Under the pieces are notes generated by a model, which was not told where the DNA came from, searched no databases, and saw only the letters and a list, made by a program, of their open reading frames with translations. Below are positions 41,201 through 52,515 of a stretch of DNA of 64,000 bases, in pieces. The number at the start of each line of letters is the position of its first letter. Positions within the stretch are counted from its first letter, which is position 1. The position numbers and the translations under genes are program-made. The stretch spans positions 4,404,501 to 4,468,500 of the forward strand of contig NC_088309.1 in NCBI RefSeq assembly GCF_910592395.1, read 5' to 3'. This DNA comes from Lineus longissimus (lineage: Eukaryota; Nemertea; Pilidiophora; Heteronemertea; Lineidae).

Positions 41201-44200
41201 CAATGGGATAATAATTCGATTCATGTTCAATTTCAAAAAAGGAAAGTTCCACTATGATCTGTTTCTCCATAGAAAAAATATGTATCATTGAGGTTTAACA
41301 TGACTCGTTCAAGTTCCATTGAATAAAATGGCGCCATACACACATGTAACTTTCGAAAGGTATTTAGGGCAGACCCACAGCCATCTTCCCAAAATTGGAA
41401 ATTATCACAAACGCTGTAGCAACGAAGTACATGTACCGGTACTCCGATCAGAAAGGTTTCCAATTCCAAGTTTCTGCATATTTTGTACATGTACGATATG
41501 TTTTAATTTCTGTTTTCGTATTGTTTTGGGTCTTTACCATGTCAACAGCAATGTTGCGGGTTGTCTGATTATCATAAGATCACAGCGGTTTCCTGAAAGG
41601 TTGACACAAGTATGTCAGAGTAGACAATACAATACATCGTCTGGTGCTCAACACATAGCAATCCGCACAACCCACCAGGCTTTGAAACTCCGCAATGAAA
41701 CTTGCCTGTTGTGGCCAGTGCGACATTGAGGACCCTCAGAAATGAAGATGGTCATACTGGGCTATTCAAAAAAAGAATTCTCCAATGTGAAATTAAAGGA
41801 CAGTCATACAAATCAAGATCGTCAAATCGCCACATATTTTTTCCGACGACGAAACATCTTAATGTTAAACATAAACCAGTATAAAAACAATATACATTGC
41901 TGTTTAACAACACGGCATCACCAACTCCTCATTAGAATAGATTTCACCTACCGATCTGTATCGCTAGGAGTGGTTTTCCATTTATGATGTTGACGAATGA
42001 GCGTATCCCTTGGATATTTCTATTACAATACGAAGAACTGCCAAATTACACTCAAGAATATTCACCCAGTTCCTAAACGGACATGTCAATAGTGAATATA
42101 AGCCTTCTCAATCCTCAGTAAAAACCCACCGATCCACATGGCATACGTCCAATGAACGATTGGTTAGCCGCGCGAAACGGGACGAGATTTTACTTGCTAA
42201 GCACGCTACAGTATACTAATATCGGACCTTCATGTAAACAAAACTTTTTAAAGTGTTTTTAAATCTGGTGTAGGCTTTGGAACGGTCTTTGGAAGAAGGC
42301 CTAATCCTCCTAGCCTCGTGACATGTCCTGGCGGAAAAAAATAATGAAAAATATATTTCATTTAAGAAATGGCAGAATCCTCGAAGAATGATTCTAACCT
42401 TTCTTACGATTAAAGGCGTGACGGCATTCAGACTCCTCTCCCCAGGTCAAACCTTGCAACTCATGATGTCACATTCATGACAGCCAATCAAATCACACCA
42501 ATCGGGTCTTGCCAAATCTTGATTTATCTACAACATGCATACAAGGCTAATGCAGTAAGGGTAATCAACGATTTTTAAATAAGGTTAATCTATCTTTGTA
42601 TTCTCGGTTTTGTTAGTTGGCCGATGGTAGACCTAGTCAGAGCGAAGCCTTAACGGCGCGCTGTCTCCTTTCCTTTGACCGGCACGGTGCTTCTTGAAAT
42701 ATGCGATATAATTCGCTGTTTTCAATCAGAGCCATCTACCAACAAATGGAAGAACTACAAATTGATTCGGATATCTGGTAATAATTCGTAATGTAGTGGA
42801 GGTAACGATTGTTCGAGGCTTCCTCTGCCATATTTTAGGTCCACCTCAGTGCACAGCTGTTGTGTTCGGGCACGGACGTCAACGGATTGCATGGATGATG
42901 TCTATGCCAAAGCGATTTTAGAACGCAATCTAAGACGGGAAAATTAATTTATTCAAATCATATTTCACACTCGCCAATTAAGGCATATCACCAATAAAAT
43001 CGTAACAACTTTGAAATGGGAAACTGTAAATCAACATCAAATACAATTAGATGGAATAATAACTGAATCCTCTAACTTGATGGAAGTGAAATGAGACGAG
43101 CTCCAACCAAGCAGTAAAGCCGAGAAAAGATCAAAATAAACCAATTCAACTCCATTCCGCGTTCACCGAGTCGGCAAAAATTATCGGCTAAATTAATAAA
43201 GAGTGCGACGAGGAGAATATTGAGCCAAAAAAAGTTATGAAAATGAATATTAGGTAGTGATTCTGGGTGTTTAGTCTTCGCTCAATTATATCCCGTTCGG
43301 GGTTTTGTAGAAAGCCTGAATCTGACGGTGGGGTCGAGTTTCCTCTATACTATTCGATTTCCAAACCATTACACTTCAACGATGTGCCCTAGCAGTAAGT
43401 TTTAATATCGAGTATGGTGGTACAGAATCAAAATCTCCCGAAATTACACCTGCAAATTGCATTCAATAACTTAATTTCCATTATGCCGTCGGCCATTGTT
43501 TATTATTCTCAAGAGCAGCAGCGACATGACGTCATGCCGAAGGGCAAAATGTTTCCAGCTTTGATTCGATTAGGAAATTATTAAAACCATCTAATTTTCA
43601 TAAATTCGCAATTGAATGAGAAAACATTTGTTTATTGTCGATTTTGTCAGATAGTGTTTTCATCCATTCAGCCAGAATCATTTTAAAGGATTTGTTTTTT
43701 ACAATGGCCGAAAGGGGGCGTTCTTGGTCACAATCACTGATGTCCGGATTATGGAGACCACAGCCTACATCGTGACATACATTCGTGCATCATTCAAGGT
43801 GTTCTGTTAGAAATAATAGTTAAGGAATTGGAAAGTTACAGTAAGATATCGCAGTATTCAAAAGGTGATGTGCATGCTTTTATTTTCTCCTCTTCACTGA
43901 CTACTGGACTAAATCTATCCTGCTACACTCGAATCTTGGATTCTACTTAGATTCGGTTATGACAATTACTTTAGATACCTGCCAGATATAAAAAGATCGA
44001 ATCATATCGTCGAGATCTGGGCGAACACGTCTCTTCTCCACCTAATTACGGGCGGGGGTCGACAGAAATCTATTTACGCTGAGCCAGATGAACCATGCGA
44101 CCTTCCAATATCGCGATGTCACATCCCATCCCGGGCTCCGCGATGTCATTAAGTGTTATTATTTAAATCTTATGGTTGGTTGCTCTGGTGATGATTTTTT

Positions 44201-46747
44201 CCCAAATAACATAATCTTTTATTAGGTTATGAGTAATTGGATCATTCTGGTGTTTGTGGTTTTGTAGGTTTTGCTTCATCTGGCGAGATTACAGTGGTAA
44301 TTCAATATATTGGTGTAATAGAGCCCATCCCCCGCTAGTTAGTGGCGACAAGTCAGGTGCAAGAAGAAATCAAATCAATGTTATCATAGTCCATTTCCTT
44401 GGCTAATATATATGGAAATATTCCCCAGGCTTGATAGATGTGGACAGTTCGCCCCGAATAACCCGCTCGCCAATAATTGATTTTTATCACCCTTCGTTAA
44501 CGGGAAGTTAGTAACGCGGTTGTGACAAATGTCTTGGGCGTGAGGGTATCACCTTCTCTGAGCGTCTAACACGCATCACGGATACATAAGATGATTTATG
44601 TTAAAGTCCTTGTGTGTCCTTACGCTCGTTCGTTGTCAGTGCAGTATGTAGTAAAATGCTAAATGTATACTGATGACTGTCTTACATGTAACACTGGTTA
44701 TATAAGTTAAAGTCTCACTGATATAAACTTGTGCAGCTGTCAGTAAATGGAGCTCTTCACCAGAGTTGCTTCAAGTCACATCACGTCTCCTTTACAAATT
44801 AACCGATTCCGAAAGTCACCTGCGCACCAAACCCATCAATAATTTAAAAAATGTGACACCGCGTCTTCATCTTTATCAAAATACCAGATGGAGGCTTCTG
44901 CAAGAATGCCAGAGCACTTACTAGCGAGTTATGAAGAAAGAAGCCCAAAGAAAACTCGCAGTTTATCTTTAAAAGTTCGTTATTAATGCAAATTTAGTCA
45001 AAATCACACCGCTGTCAAATAATAAGGCATTTTGCCCACCTTTTTCAAACGCCTAATCACTACCAATTGGCCACAACCCGATCTCAACACAAAAGTCCCC
45101 CAATTACTGCGCGTTTCGCCTTTAGTCTAGGCTGGCATGCTGAGCGCGGGCTGACAAGTCGATATTAATGGTCCCCTCCACGAGGTAAGATTGAGAAAGG
45201 AAACTGAAGAAAATTGCTTCAATAATTCCAATGATACGGACGTTAAATGATAGAGTACGGTCGGTAGACCTCAATTACTCGCGCGGCAAATCACGACGAT
45301 TTACTGATGACGTGCCCGGCCCTATTCCTGCCGTTACAAGCAGTTAATTAGACACCACCAGCCTAATTAGCCAATCTCTTCTTGAAATTAATAGGAACCA
45401 AGTTGTCAAAGATTAATTTATTTCGCCGGTGTTTTCCTGTAGCAATTGTTCAAAGCGCTAACGACCACAACATTGGCTGAGTTCCGCGGCAATTTGGCAG
45501 CAGTTTCCTCAGAAGCGTGATCGATAGGCCCCAGGTAGAACTTGAGCGCCGCAAACACCACTCAAGTCATCTCAGGCTACTGGAATGGACCAGCAAGTTT
45601 CTTATCAAGTGTACAAACCCATCTGATCCGGTTCAGCTTAAGTATGATCGGCACGAAACGTTATTCTTTCCTGGTGTAAAATGACATTTTGCCCTCAAAG
45701 AAAAGTAAGACAAAGAGGTAACTCTACTTTTTTCAAAGGCGCACTCACTCCTGCAGATTCGATATTCCATTTCAATCATTGATGATTAGGTCTTTCAATA
45801 CATACATCTTCCGAGTTACGGGCGGGATGCAGAAACAGCAAGTGTCCCTTGCACTCTGCCAATGACATCCTACATCATTCTACTTCCGGTTTGGACTTTT
45901 GGTCCCTGAAATGCCACTTGTTCAGTTCTATCGTTTCATTCTTGTGTACGTACCCTATAATATTTTCATCGTGTAATATGCCGCAGACAGTTTGTCATTC
46001 ATAAAAGAAATGGCAAATCTCATTCCTTAAGAAGTCGGGACAAGACTATATTATATTACACGTAATCTACAATATATACCTCTTGGACAGAAATTTGACT
46101 TATGATCTTTGTTGTAAGTGTTTCTGTGGATGCTCAATTTTCATTTCGTATGGCCTAATTCCAGGTTCCTTTAATCAATTCTCTTTAAGACATCCTCGTT
46201 AATCCCTCCCCGTCACACAGCAGCCTGACAACACTAACAAGCTCCCTTGGGACAGCCCGAGACTCCCCACTCAACGCGACACAATCGCTTACATTTGCAC
46301 AACTAAGACGGCTCTGACAGCGTCAAGATGGTTATGACGACCTTACGAAAGATTGCGAGAAGTCGCCGTAAAACATTCAATGATTGCACTGACAGCGGAA
46401 GATGGATTGTTGGATACTCTCGGAAACGAGTCAAGTTGATGATAATCACCATCTGAAGGAGAGTGGCAATGATCGTGGAATATTCATATTCATAAAAATA
46501 AGCAAAGTGTTATTGGGTAGAAGCACAGCAGGAAATTTAAACGTTCGAATAGACGGAAGCTGCGGGCAGCATATTTTTTCGAGTCACATTTGTCCGCCGC
46601 AGTAGCCTCCGGACACAGTGGATCGGCCTTGTCTATCGACTGCCTCAGGAGTCTACATCAGCTGAGGCACTGCATATCAAGGAAATTTCTACTTTGTCCT
46701 CCACTATAGTTTTCAAGACCTAATCGGGAAAAAACGAGATCCAAAGA

Positions 46748-47020
46748 GGTCGTGGTTGGTGTGAGGTGATAGGGGAGATCTTGCACTGACATGCCATTCC
46801 AGTCGCAACAATAAACAACTCGTATTTTTAGTCCCAACCACACCCGAAATCCATCCCAGTTACCCTATTGGTTCGTTTTCAAATGACAATGGCGGGACAC
46901 AACGGCATGCAAGGGGGGTCGTGGTTGGTGTGAGGTGATAGGGGACATCTTGCACTGACATGCCATTCCAGTCGCTACAATAAACAACTCGCATTTTTAG
47001 TCCCAGCCACACCCGAAATC
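46748..47020. repeat. tandem duplication, 104-bp unit x2
   Basis: Copies at 46748-46851 and 46917-47020 differ at only four positions. Each starts GGTCGTGGTTGG and ends with the near-inverse CCAACCACACCCGAAATC, so the unit itself has short inverted ends. A 65-bp unrelated spacer separates the copies. Confidence 0.85.
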
Positions 47021-48334
47021 GTATGTTTCAAAATGCATTCGTTTTATAACGAAACCCTTCAATATTCTGTGCATCATTTATAAGCTAACCTTATGTAGCC
47101 TCCCCGGAACATATCCTCGTGGTGTAGATAAACTAACTTACAACAAAGAAGAATGAAACACACCCAAAATATGAAGACCATCTCATCCATAATTAAACTT
47201 AAAACGGAGAAAAAGGTCTCGCAATATAAAAGGACTTAATTTTGTTACAACTGGTGGTATAAAGGTGATACATAAAAGACTTAACAGAACATTTGCTGCT
47301 ACTTTTTCCGGTATTTTTACGACATCGGGCATGCGTCGTTCTGAACGAGGGTATTTCGACATATGGAGGCGGGAGATGAAATGATAAACTTGAATGAATC
47401 TAAACTCGTGACACGTGTACGCAACAATTACTTCTGGTTAAGACTTTTTATGTCTGTTCAACTTTTAACAATATTTACCAAATGTCACATAATTAGAAAA
47501 TGTGCTCTTGTGTGAACTTCAAATTCAAACATATACTTGTAACAACGGAGGATCTAAACTTATACTGTCTGGTCGCACATTCAGCAAAAGTAACTCCAAT
47601 CTTGTTTTGGGTAAATTAATGCTAAATGTTGAAGTAAAAGCTGACAATTCGAGGAGCTGCTGACAGACCAACCATATAACTTTAAAATTAGTGGAAGATG
47701 AGTGTTGATTTGGCACGACTCTGTCTTAATTAAGGGCATACGTGTATTCCACTACCACAGTTCATCTTTTGCAGAATCAAATTAAAGTCAAAATTTTGCC
47801 TCAATAATACCGTTTTCACAAATGTCGCCCCATTTTACTCGGCGCCGCAGTAAACCATGAAGGAACAGATTCGCCACCACATGCGTCTCTCCGCGCCACG
47901 CGCCGAGTAAATCATCGGGACAATGTCACCAGTAAATTATCTATCTGCTTCATCGCCCGAGGCCTGTCATCACAGCTACTCTTGCCATTCAATTCCTTTT
48001 CATTGAAGGACTTGGGCATGGTGGTTTTGTTTTGAGCCGGATTTAACACAAGTTTGCATGTTCTTGATTACACAAGTGCATGGGTGCCAATAAGCGGCGG
48101 AGTGGAGGACCAGCGGTTTGTCTGATGAAACTGACACGATGTACTCGGAAGATATCCAAAATTGGCGAAAATAACTACGCATCTTTTGGCGGTAGTGCGC
48201 CCCCAAAAAGCAAACATCCATAAACGAACGAGCAGAACATTTAGGATTGATGAAATATTTTGCAGTTGTAAATTTGATATTAGAACTTAATACTGTTCAG
48301 TTTTGATTTCAAAGACTAAGCAGGCCAAAGGTTT

Positions 48335-48372
48335 TAGGTTGTGGCCAAGTGGTCCGCTTCTGATACCTGACT
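48335..48372 (+). repeat. tRNA 5'-half-like fragment
   Basis: GTGGCCAAGTGGTCCGCTTC resembles the D-arm and A-box of a Leu or Ser tRNA, followed by a partial anticodon arm. No T-arm follows at the right distance, so this is probably a SINE head or pseudogene. Confidence 0.35.
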
Positions 48373-48559
48373 TTTACAATGCACATTGTTGTCACACTGC
48401 TATATATCACAAGGCTATTTTGGCAGCTATTAAAAGCCTTCTCCAGGTCTGGTGTACGTGCAGGCTGACATTTGCCTACAGGCCAGGCTAAGTGTAACGC
48501 ATCGAACTCGCCTTTATATTCCAGCTGGCTGCAGTGTCTATAGACTCCCCTAGTAATAC

Positions 48560-48738
48560 AGCTCTAAAAGCTAAGGTTTCAGCTAGTCAGTAGGCTAAGC
48601 TAAGGCTGCATCAGCCAAGTTTACAGCTAGTTAATAGCTACTCAATAGCTAAGTTGACAGTTATTTATTAGTAATAGTTTACATTAAGTTTACAGCTATT
48701 TGATTGCTAAGTTTACAGTTAGTTAGCTAATAGCTGAG
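48560..48738. repeat. degenerate minisatellite
   Basis: Variants of AGCTAAGTTTACAGCTAGTTAATAG-type units recur about six times with unequal spacing. The tract is non-coding and ends about 320 bases before the SKOR TATA box. Confidence 0.65.
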
Positions 48739-49053
48739 TATGGATAATACTTTGTTTTATACATAATGATGTTGCATGTCTTTCTCAGCAACTAGCAAAG
48801 GAATATGTTGCATAGACATTTGATATTATTATTATTCAACTTATTTTGGTGGTAAACAACGCAATTAGTAATAACAATACCACTTGATAGGCAAAATCTG
48901 AAGTGCCCGCGTCACAATATGGATAGGAGAATAATCAATACCAAACCACGCCCAACCACGAGATCAGAATAATTTCTCCACCGCTCAACCAGCCGCGCTG
49001 CCAGTCATCATGCAGAAGCTGGAATAATTATGATGACATCCCACCCATTTCGG

Positions 49054-49061
49054 TATAAATA
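49054..49061 (+). promoter_or_regulatory. TATA box of SKOR gene
   Basis: TATAAATA lies in a GC-richer context, about 30 bases upstream of a plausible start near 49,085-49,090 and upstream of an exon that ends with a consensus donor at 49,192. Core-promoter assignment is by position and sequence only. Confidence 0.6.
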
Positions 49062-49084
49062 GTCTCACGCCTTGTGTGGGATTA

Positions 49085-49192
49085 TTTAATGATACAGAGG
49101 GGTTCCTCGAGTGATCGTCAAGAGAGGACCCGGACATCCTTCGGGCTCGGAGACACACTTCACGTTTAAGGAATCGGACCGCTGATTTTGGG
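49085..49192 (+). other. non-coding first exon of SKOR gene
   Basis: The segment between the TATA box and the donor GG|GTAAGTGA (49193) lacks a useful ATG. The matching acceptor TGTACTTTCAG ends at 50681, 13 bases before the SKOR start codon. The 5' end is approximate. Confidence 0.6.
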
Positions 49193-49704
49193 GTAAGTGA
49201 ATTCCATTAAATTTCGATTTTATCTGATTTTGACAATATTTTCCTACATATCTTTTTTGGCGGGTCCTTAACTACCTCGCACTGTATTCAGCTTTGTCGT
49301 ATCTTAATTCACTACCCAAATATCATTTGAATGGTGGTGTGGTCTCATTTTTATTTTCAATGAAATCTCATGACTCATTGTCTTATTTACACGAAACACA
49401 CGGACAGGGCTTCGTAGAAAAATTGACACCCCATGTTTTGCGTAAGGATTTCTTAGCTCCAACGTACCATACATTTAGACTTTGCTGAAGCTGAAAACCT
49501 TTTTTGCGCACTGCATGGCAAAATGCGAGGGGAACTAGATTTGATATTTTTTAACATAAACCTACTTTCATATGAAATTCATATATGAAATTATGCCATG
49601 CACTTGGGAACTAAACTTCTGGTCGAACCTTTGCCTAAATGCGCAGCTTACCTGCTCCATTTTTTACTTTCCACTCAATCGGGCAACTTCCGGCCTTGTT
49701 TTAC

Positions 49705-49830
49705 GCCCGAAAGATCAACACAAATATGAACCCCGTATAGTTTTTTGGTTGATAAAAGAACCTCTATTGGTTTTTGCGATTCTGAAAAATTTCGCTGAAA
49801 ACACCAAAAGCTCAAAAACCTTTATTTCAA
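49705..49830. repeat. dispersed inverted-repeat element, copy 4
   Basis: The right end is the inverse of the copy 2 left end (AAAAGCTCAAAAACCTTTATTTC). The inner block CAACACAAATATGAACCCCG is nearly the same as in copy 2. It sits in the SKOR 5' intron. Confidence 0.6.
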
Positions 49831-49943
49831 AGAGTGGACGCATACTTAGGCCACTGTAACTTTTGCTAACATATTTTTCACCTCAAATCGTTTTTTTTGT
49901 AAAATATCATCCAAATCGGAACTGTTAAAACTGTTGCTATTTT

Positions 49944-49988
49944 CTTACCCTCGCGGAGGTTGCAACCTACCACCGCGAGGTTGGTAAG
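49944..49988. repeat. cruciform-capable palindrome
   Basis: CTCGCGG at 49950-49956 pairs with CCGCGAG at 49973-49979, and outer CTTACC pairs with GGTAAG. Between them is a perfect 12-base palindrome, AGGTTGCAACCT (49957-49968). It lies in the SKOR 5' intron, close to a run of 13 G at 50009-50021. Confidence 0.7.
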
Positions 49989-50694
49989 AGACTGAGATCA
50001 CCGGCGATGGGGGGGGGGGGGTCATTTGATCAGCAAACACTGCCCCGGTCCAAATACTAATTAAGAATTCAATAGGATGTAAACTGAGCACACCGATAGA
50101 CAACAAATCACCCGGACCGAAGTTTCAAACACCAAAAGGCAGATATTGCCAACGTTCCTTCGAGCAAAAGGAACAAAATGAACTCGTCCCTTGAGCCTTG
50201 ATAACATTGATTACGACTGGTCACATTTACCTTGCAATCCGAGAAGATCTGTTGTCGCTTCAATTAATATCGTCATCCGCTACCAAAATAACAATCTAGA
50301 CAATTAGATGGCATCATATTCATGTTAAAGGCAATTAATTAAATGTTGGTCCATCTCATGTGATAGTCGTTTGGGAGAGTTTTACGTAAATGGCTATCCT
50401 TTTGCGGCGGCGGCAGAGGTGGTTGCGAGTGCATCTGGACTGACCATTTCGACTCCACTTTGTTCGGTAATTATTTTGGCAATTATCGGGCTATGAAGAA
50501 TGTAAACGATCGGGCCATTATTGTAATCTGAACTCAATTTCAGGATATGTCTCATCAACATCATCAATCTGATCAAATCCTCAGAAAACGATTTTCAAGA
50601 TGTCATCCTTGGTTTCTACTAAACATCAACAAATCACCAATATCAGTATAGTTCAATATTCCCCCTTATTTGTACTTTCAGATTTCCTCGGGAA

Positions 50695-52515
50695 ATGACC
50701 ACAAAGTCTGTGCTTTTATCCGGATCACCACCAACCAGTCCAAAGGGCACAGCGGACTCCCCAAACCGAGAAAGCATCCAACTGCCATTCCTCACAGTGT
50801 TTCCCCAACATACCAAGATGGAGTCGCCTCAACTCTCACCCAACATCAAACAGAACCAGGTCGGGACGGTCCTCCTCCGAGCAGTACCAATTGTCAGTCT
50901 CTTCATAGATGGACAGGAACGATTGTGTTTGGCGCAGATCTCGAACACATTGCTCCGAGATTTCAGTTACAACGAGATTCACAATCGTCGCGTGGCCCTT
51001 GGAATAACCTGCATCCAGTGCACCCCTGTCCAGTTGGAGATCCTCCGCAGAGCTGGCGCGATGCCCGTCTCCTCACGGCGTTGTGGGATGATAACCAAGC
51101 GCGAGGCTGAGAGGCTTGTCAAGTCATTCCTTGAGGATACCGTACCGCCTCAACTCCCCGAGAACTTCTGCTTTGATGTCAATCACGAATGCGGCTGGGG
51201 CTGCCGAGGAAGCTTTATGCCATCAAGGTACAACAGTTCCAGGGCAAAATGCATTAAATGTTATTACTGCAGTAACTTCTTCTCACCAAATAAGTTTATC
51301 TTCCATTGTCATAAAATGCCAGCGGGTATTTATCGTCATCCTGACGCAGCTAATTTCAATTCGTGGAGACGCCATCTTAAATTGAGCGACAAGGAGGCTA
51401 GCGATGACCTTGAGCATGCTTGGGAAGATGTCAAAGCCATGTTTAATGGCGGCAGCCGAAAACGTCTCATGTCCAGCCCAGGTCAGTCACCAGTCGCTGA
51501 TATCAATGACAACAGCATCGAGATCAAACGACCAAGAATGGATGTCCCGCAGTTTCCTCGACAGCAGCCGCAGCCATACCCATACCCAATGTTTGCTGCA
51601 GTTGGCACCAACCCATATAGACTGTTTGGGAACATTTTACCGCGCCCATCGCACCCTGCATTCCCATTCATGCAAATGGACCAGACGGCCTTGCCTCCGG
51701 AAAGGAAGGTCAACCAGGAAATGATGCATGCCAAGGCTGTGCAGAATCCGTATTCGTTCTTATGGGGGAAGGGATTAGACAACATGGCGGTTGACAGTGA
51801 AAAAATGTACGTCAGTAAGATCAACGATGAACTCATCAGAGAAAGGAACTTTGAAGCGATGCGAAACAACCTGTGGCATCCGCAATACTCGACCAAGGAA
51901 GAGAGCCCTAGTCCACCAGCTGTCAACAGCACAGCGAACCCGGGTCAAAGCGGGGTGTCCATCTACTCATCCGCGTTTACCCCTGTGAAAAGGGATATCG
52001 ATTTGGAAAGAAAGAACAGGAAGAGCAAACCGCGGAAAGGAATGAAAATTGGCGCCATTGCAGACTCTATTCTCCAGCGGAACATGCTGGCTTCGGCAAA
52101 TCAGCCAAACTCTGATGATGACAATGTCGATATCGATGTCTCCGATGACGAAATCGGAAGCGCTCGGGATTATTTTCATCAAGACCTTTTTACTAAAGCA
52201 AAGAAAGCCGAAATTGCGGAGGACTTCGAATTGAATAATGAGAAAGGAAAGATAGCCGACTTTGAGAATGATTTTGAGACTATCGATGATGTAAAACACA
52301 AGGATATGGGAACAGGACTGATAAACAGTGACTTTGTAATAATGGGTTCTTCAAAACATGATGAAATAGCCGAAAGAGTGGTTAAGGGTCCCGGCGCCCA
52401 ACTTGGAGTAGATTGTCATTTGCAGCCTGGCGAATTGATAGGTGATGGAGGAAAAGATGGACTCGTCAGCACTGAAGATACCAGCAGGAGAAGCAGCGAG
52501 ATACCGGTTAAAAAG
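50695..52515 (+). CDS. Skor: SKOR coding exon 1
   Basis: This exon has 607 codons and contains both conserved domains. It leaves in phase 0 through AAAAG|GTAGGC. The frame continues six codons past the donor to a TAA, which is intronic in this model. Confidence 0.9.

Larger units (their letters stand above)
38641..49053. other. gene-poor interval upstream of SKOR gene
   Basis: I find no supported gene in over 10 kb. Scattered ORFs of 60-136 codons lack motifs and splice context. From 42,220 to 46,400 there is not even a 60-codon ORF on either strand. AT-rich blocks with repeated ATTA/TAATTA words occur, for example around 42,950-43,230 and 45,330-45,430. By position this is the natural regulatory territory of the SKOR gene. 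Confidence 0.5.

Noticed and set aside
51483-51932. Minus-strand ORF of 149 codons
   Set aside because: It is antisense to the large SKOR exon and a shadow of its codon usage.
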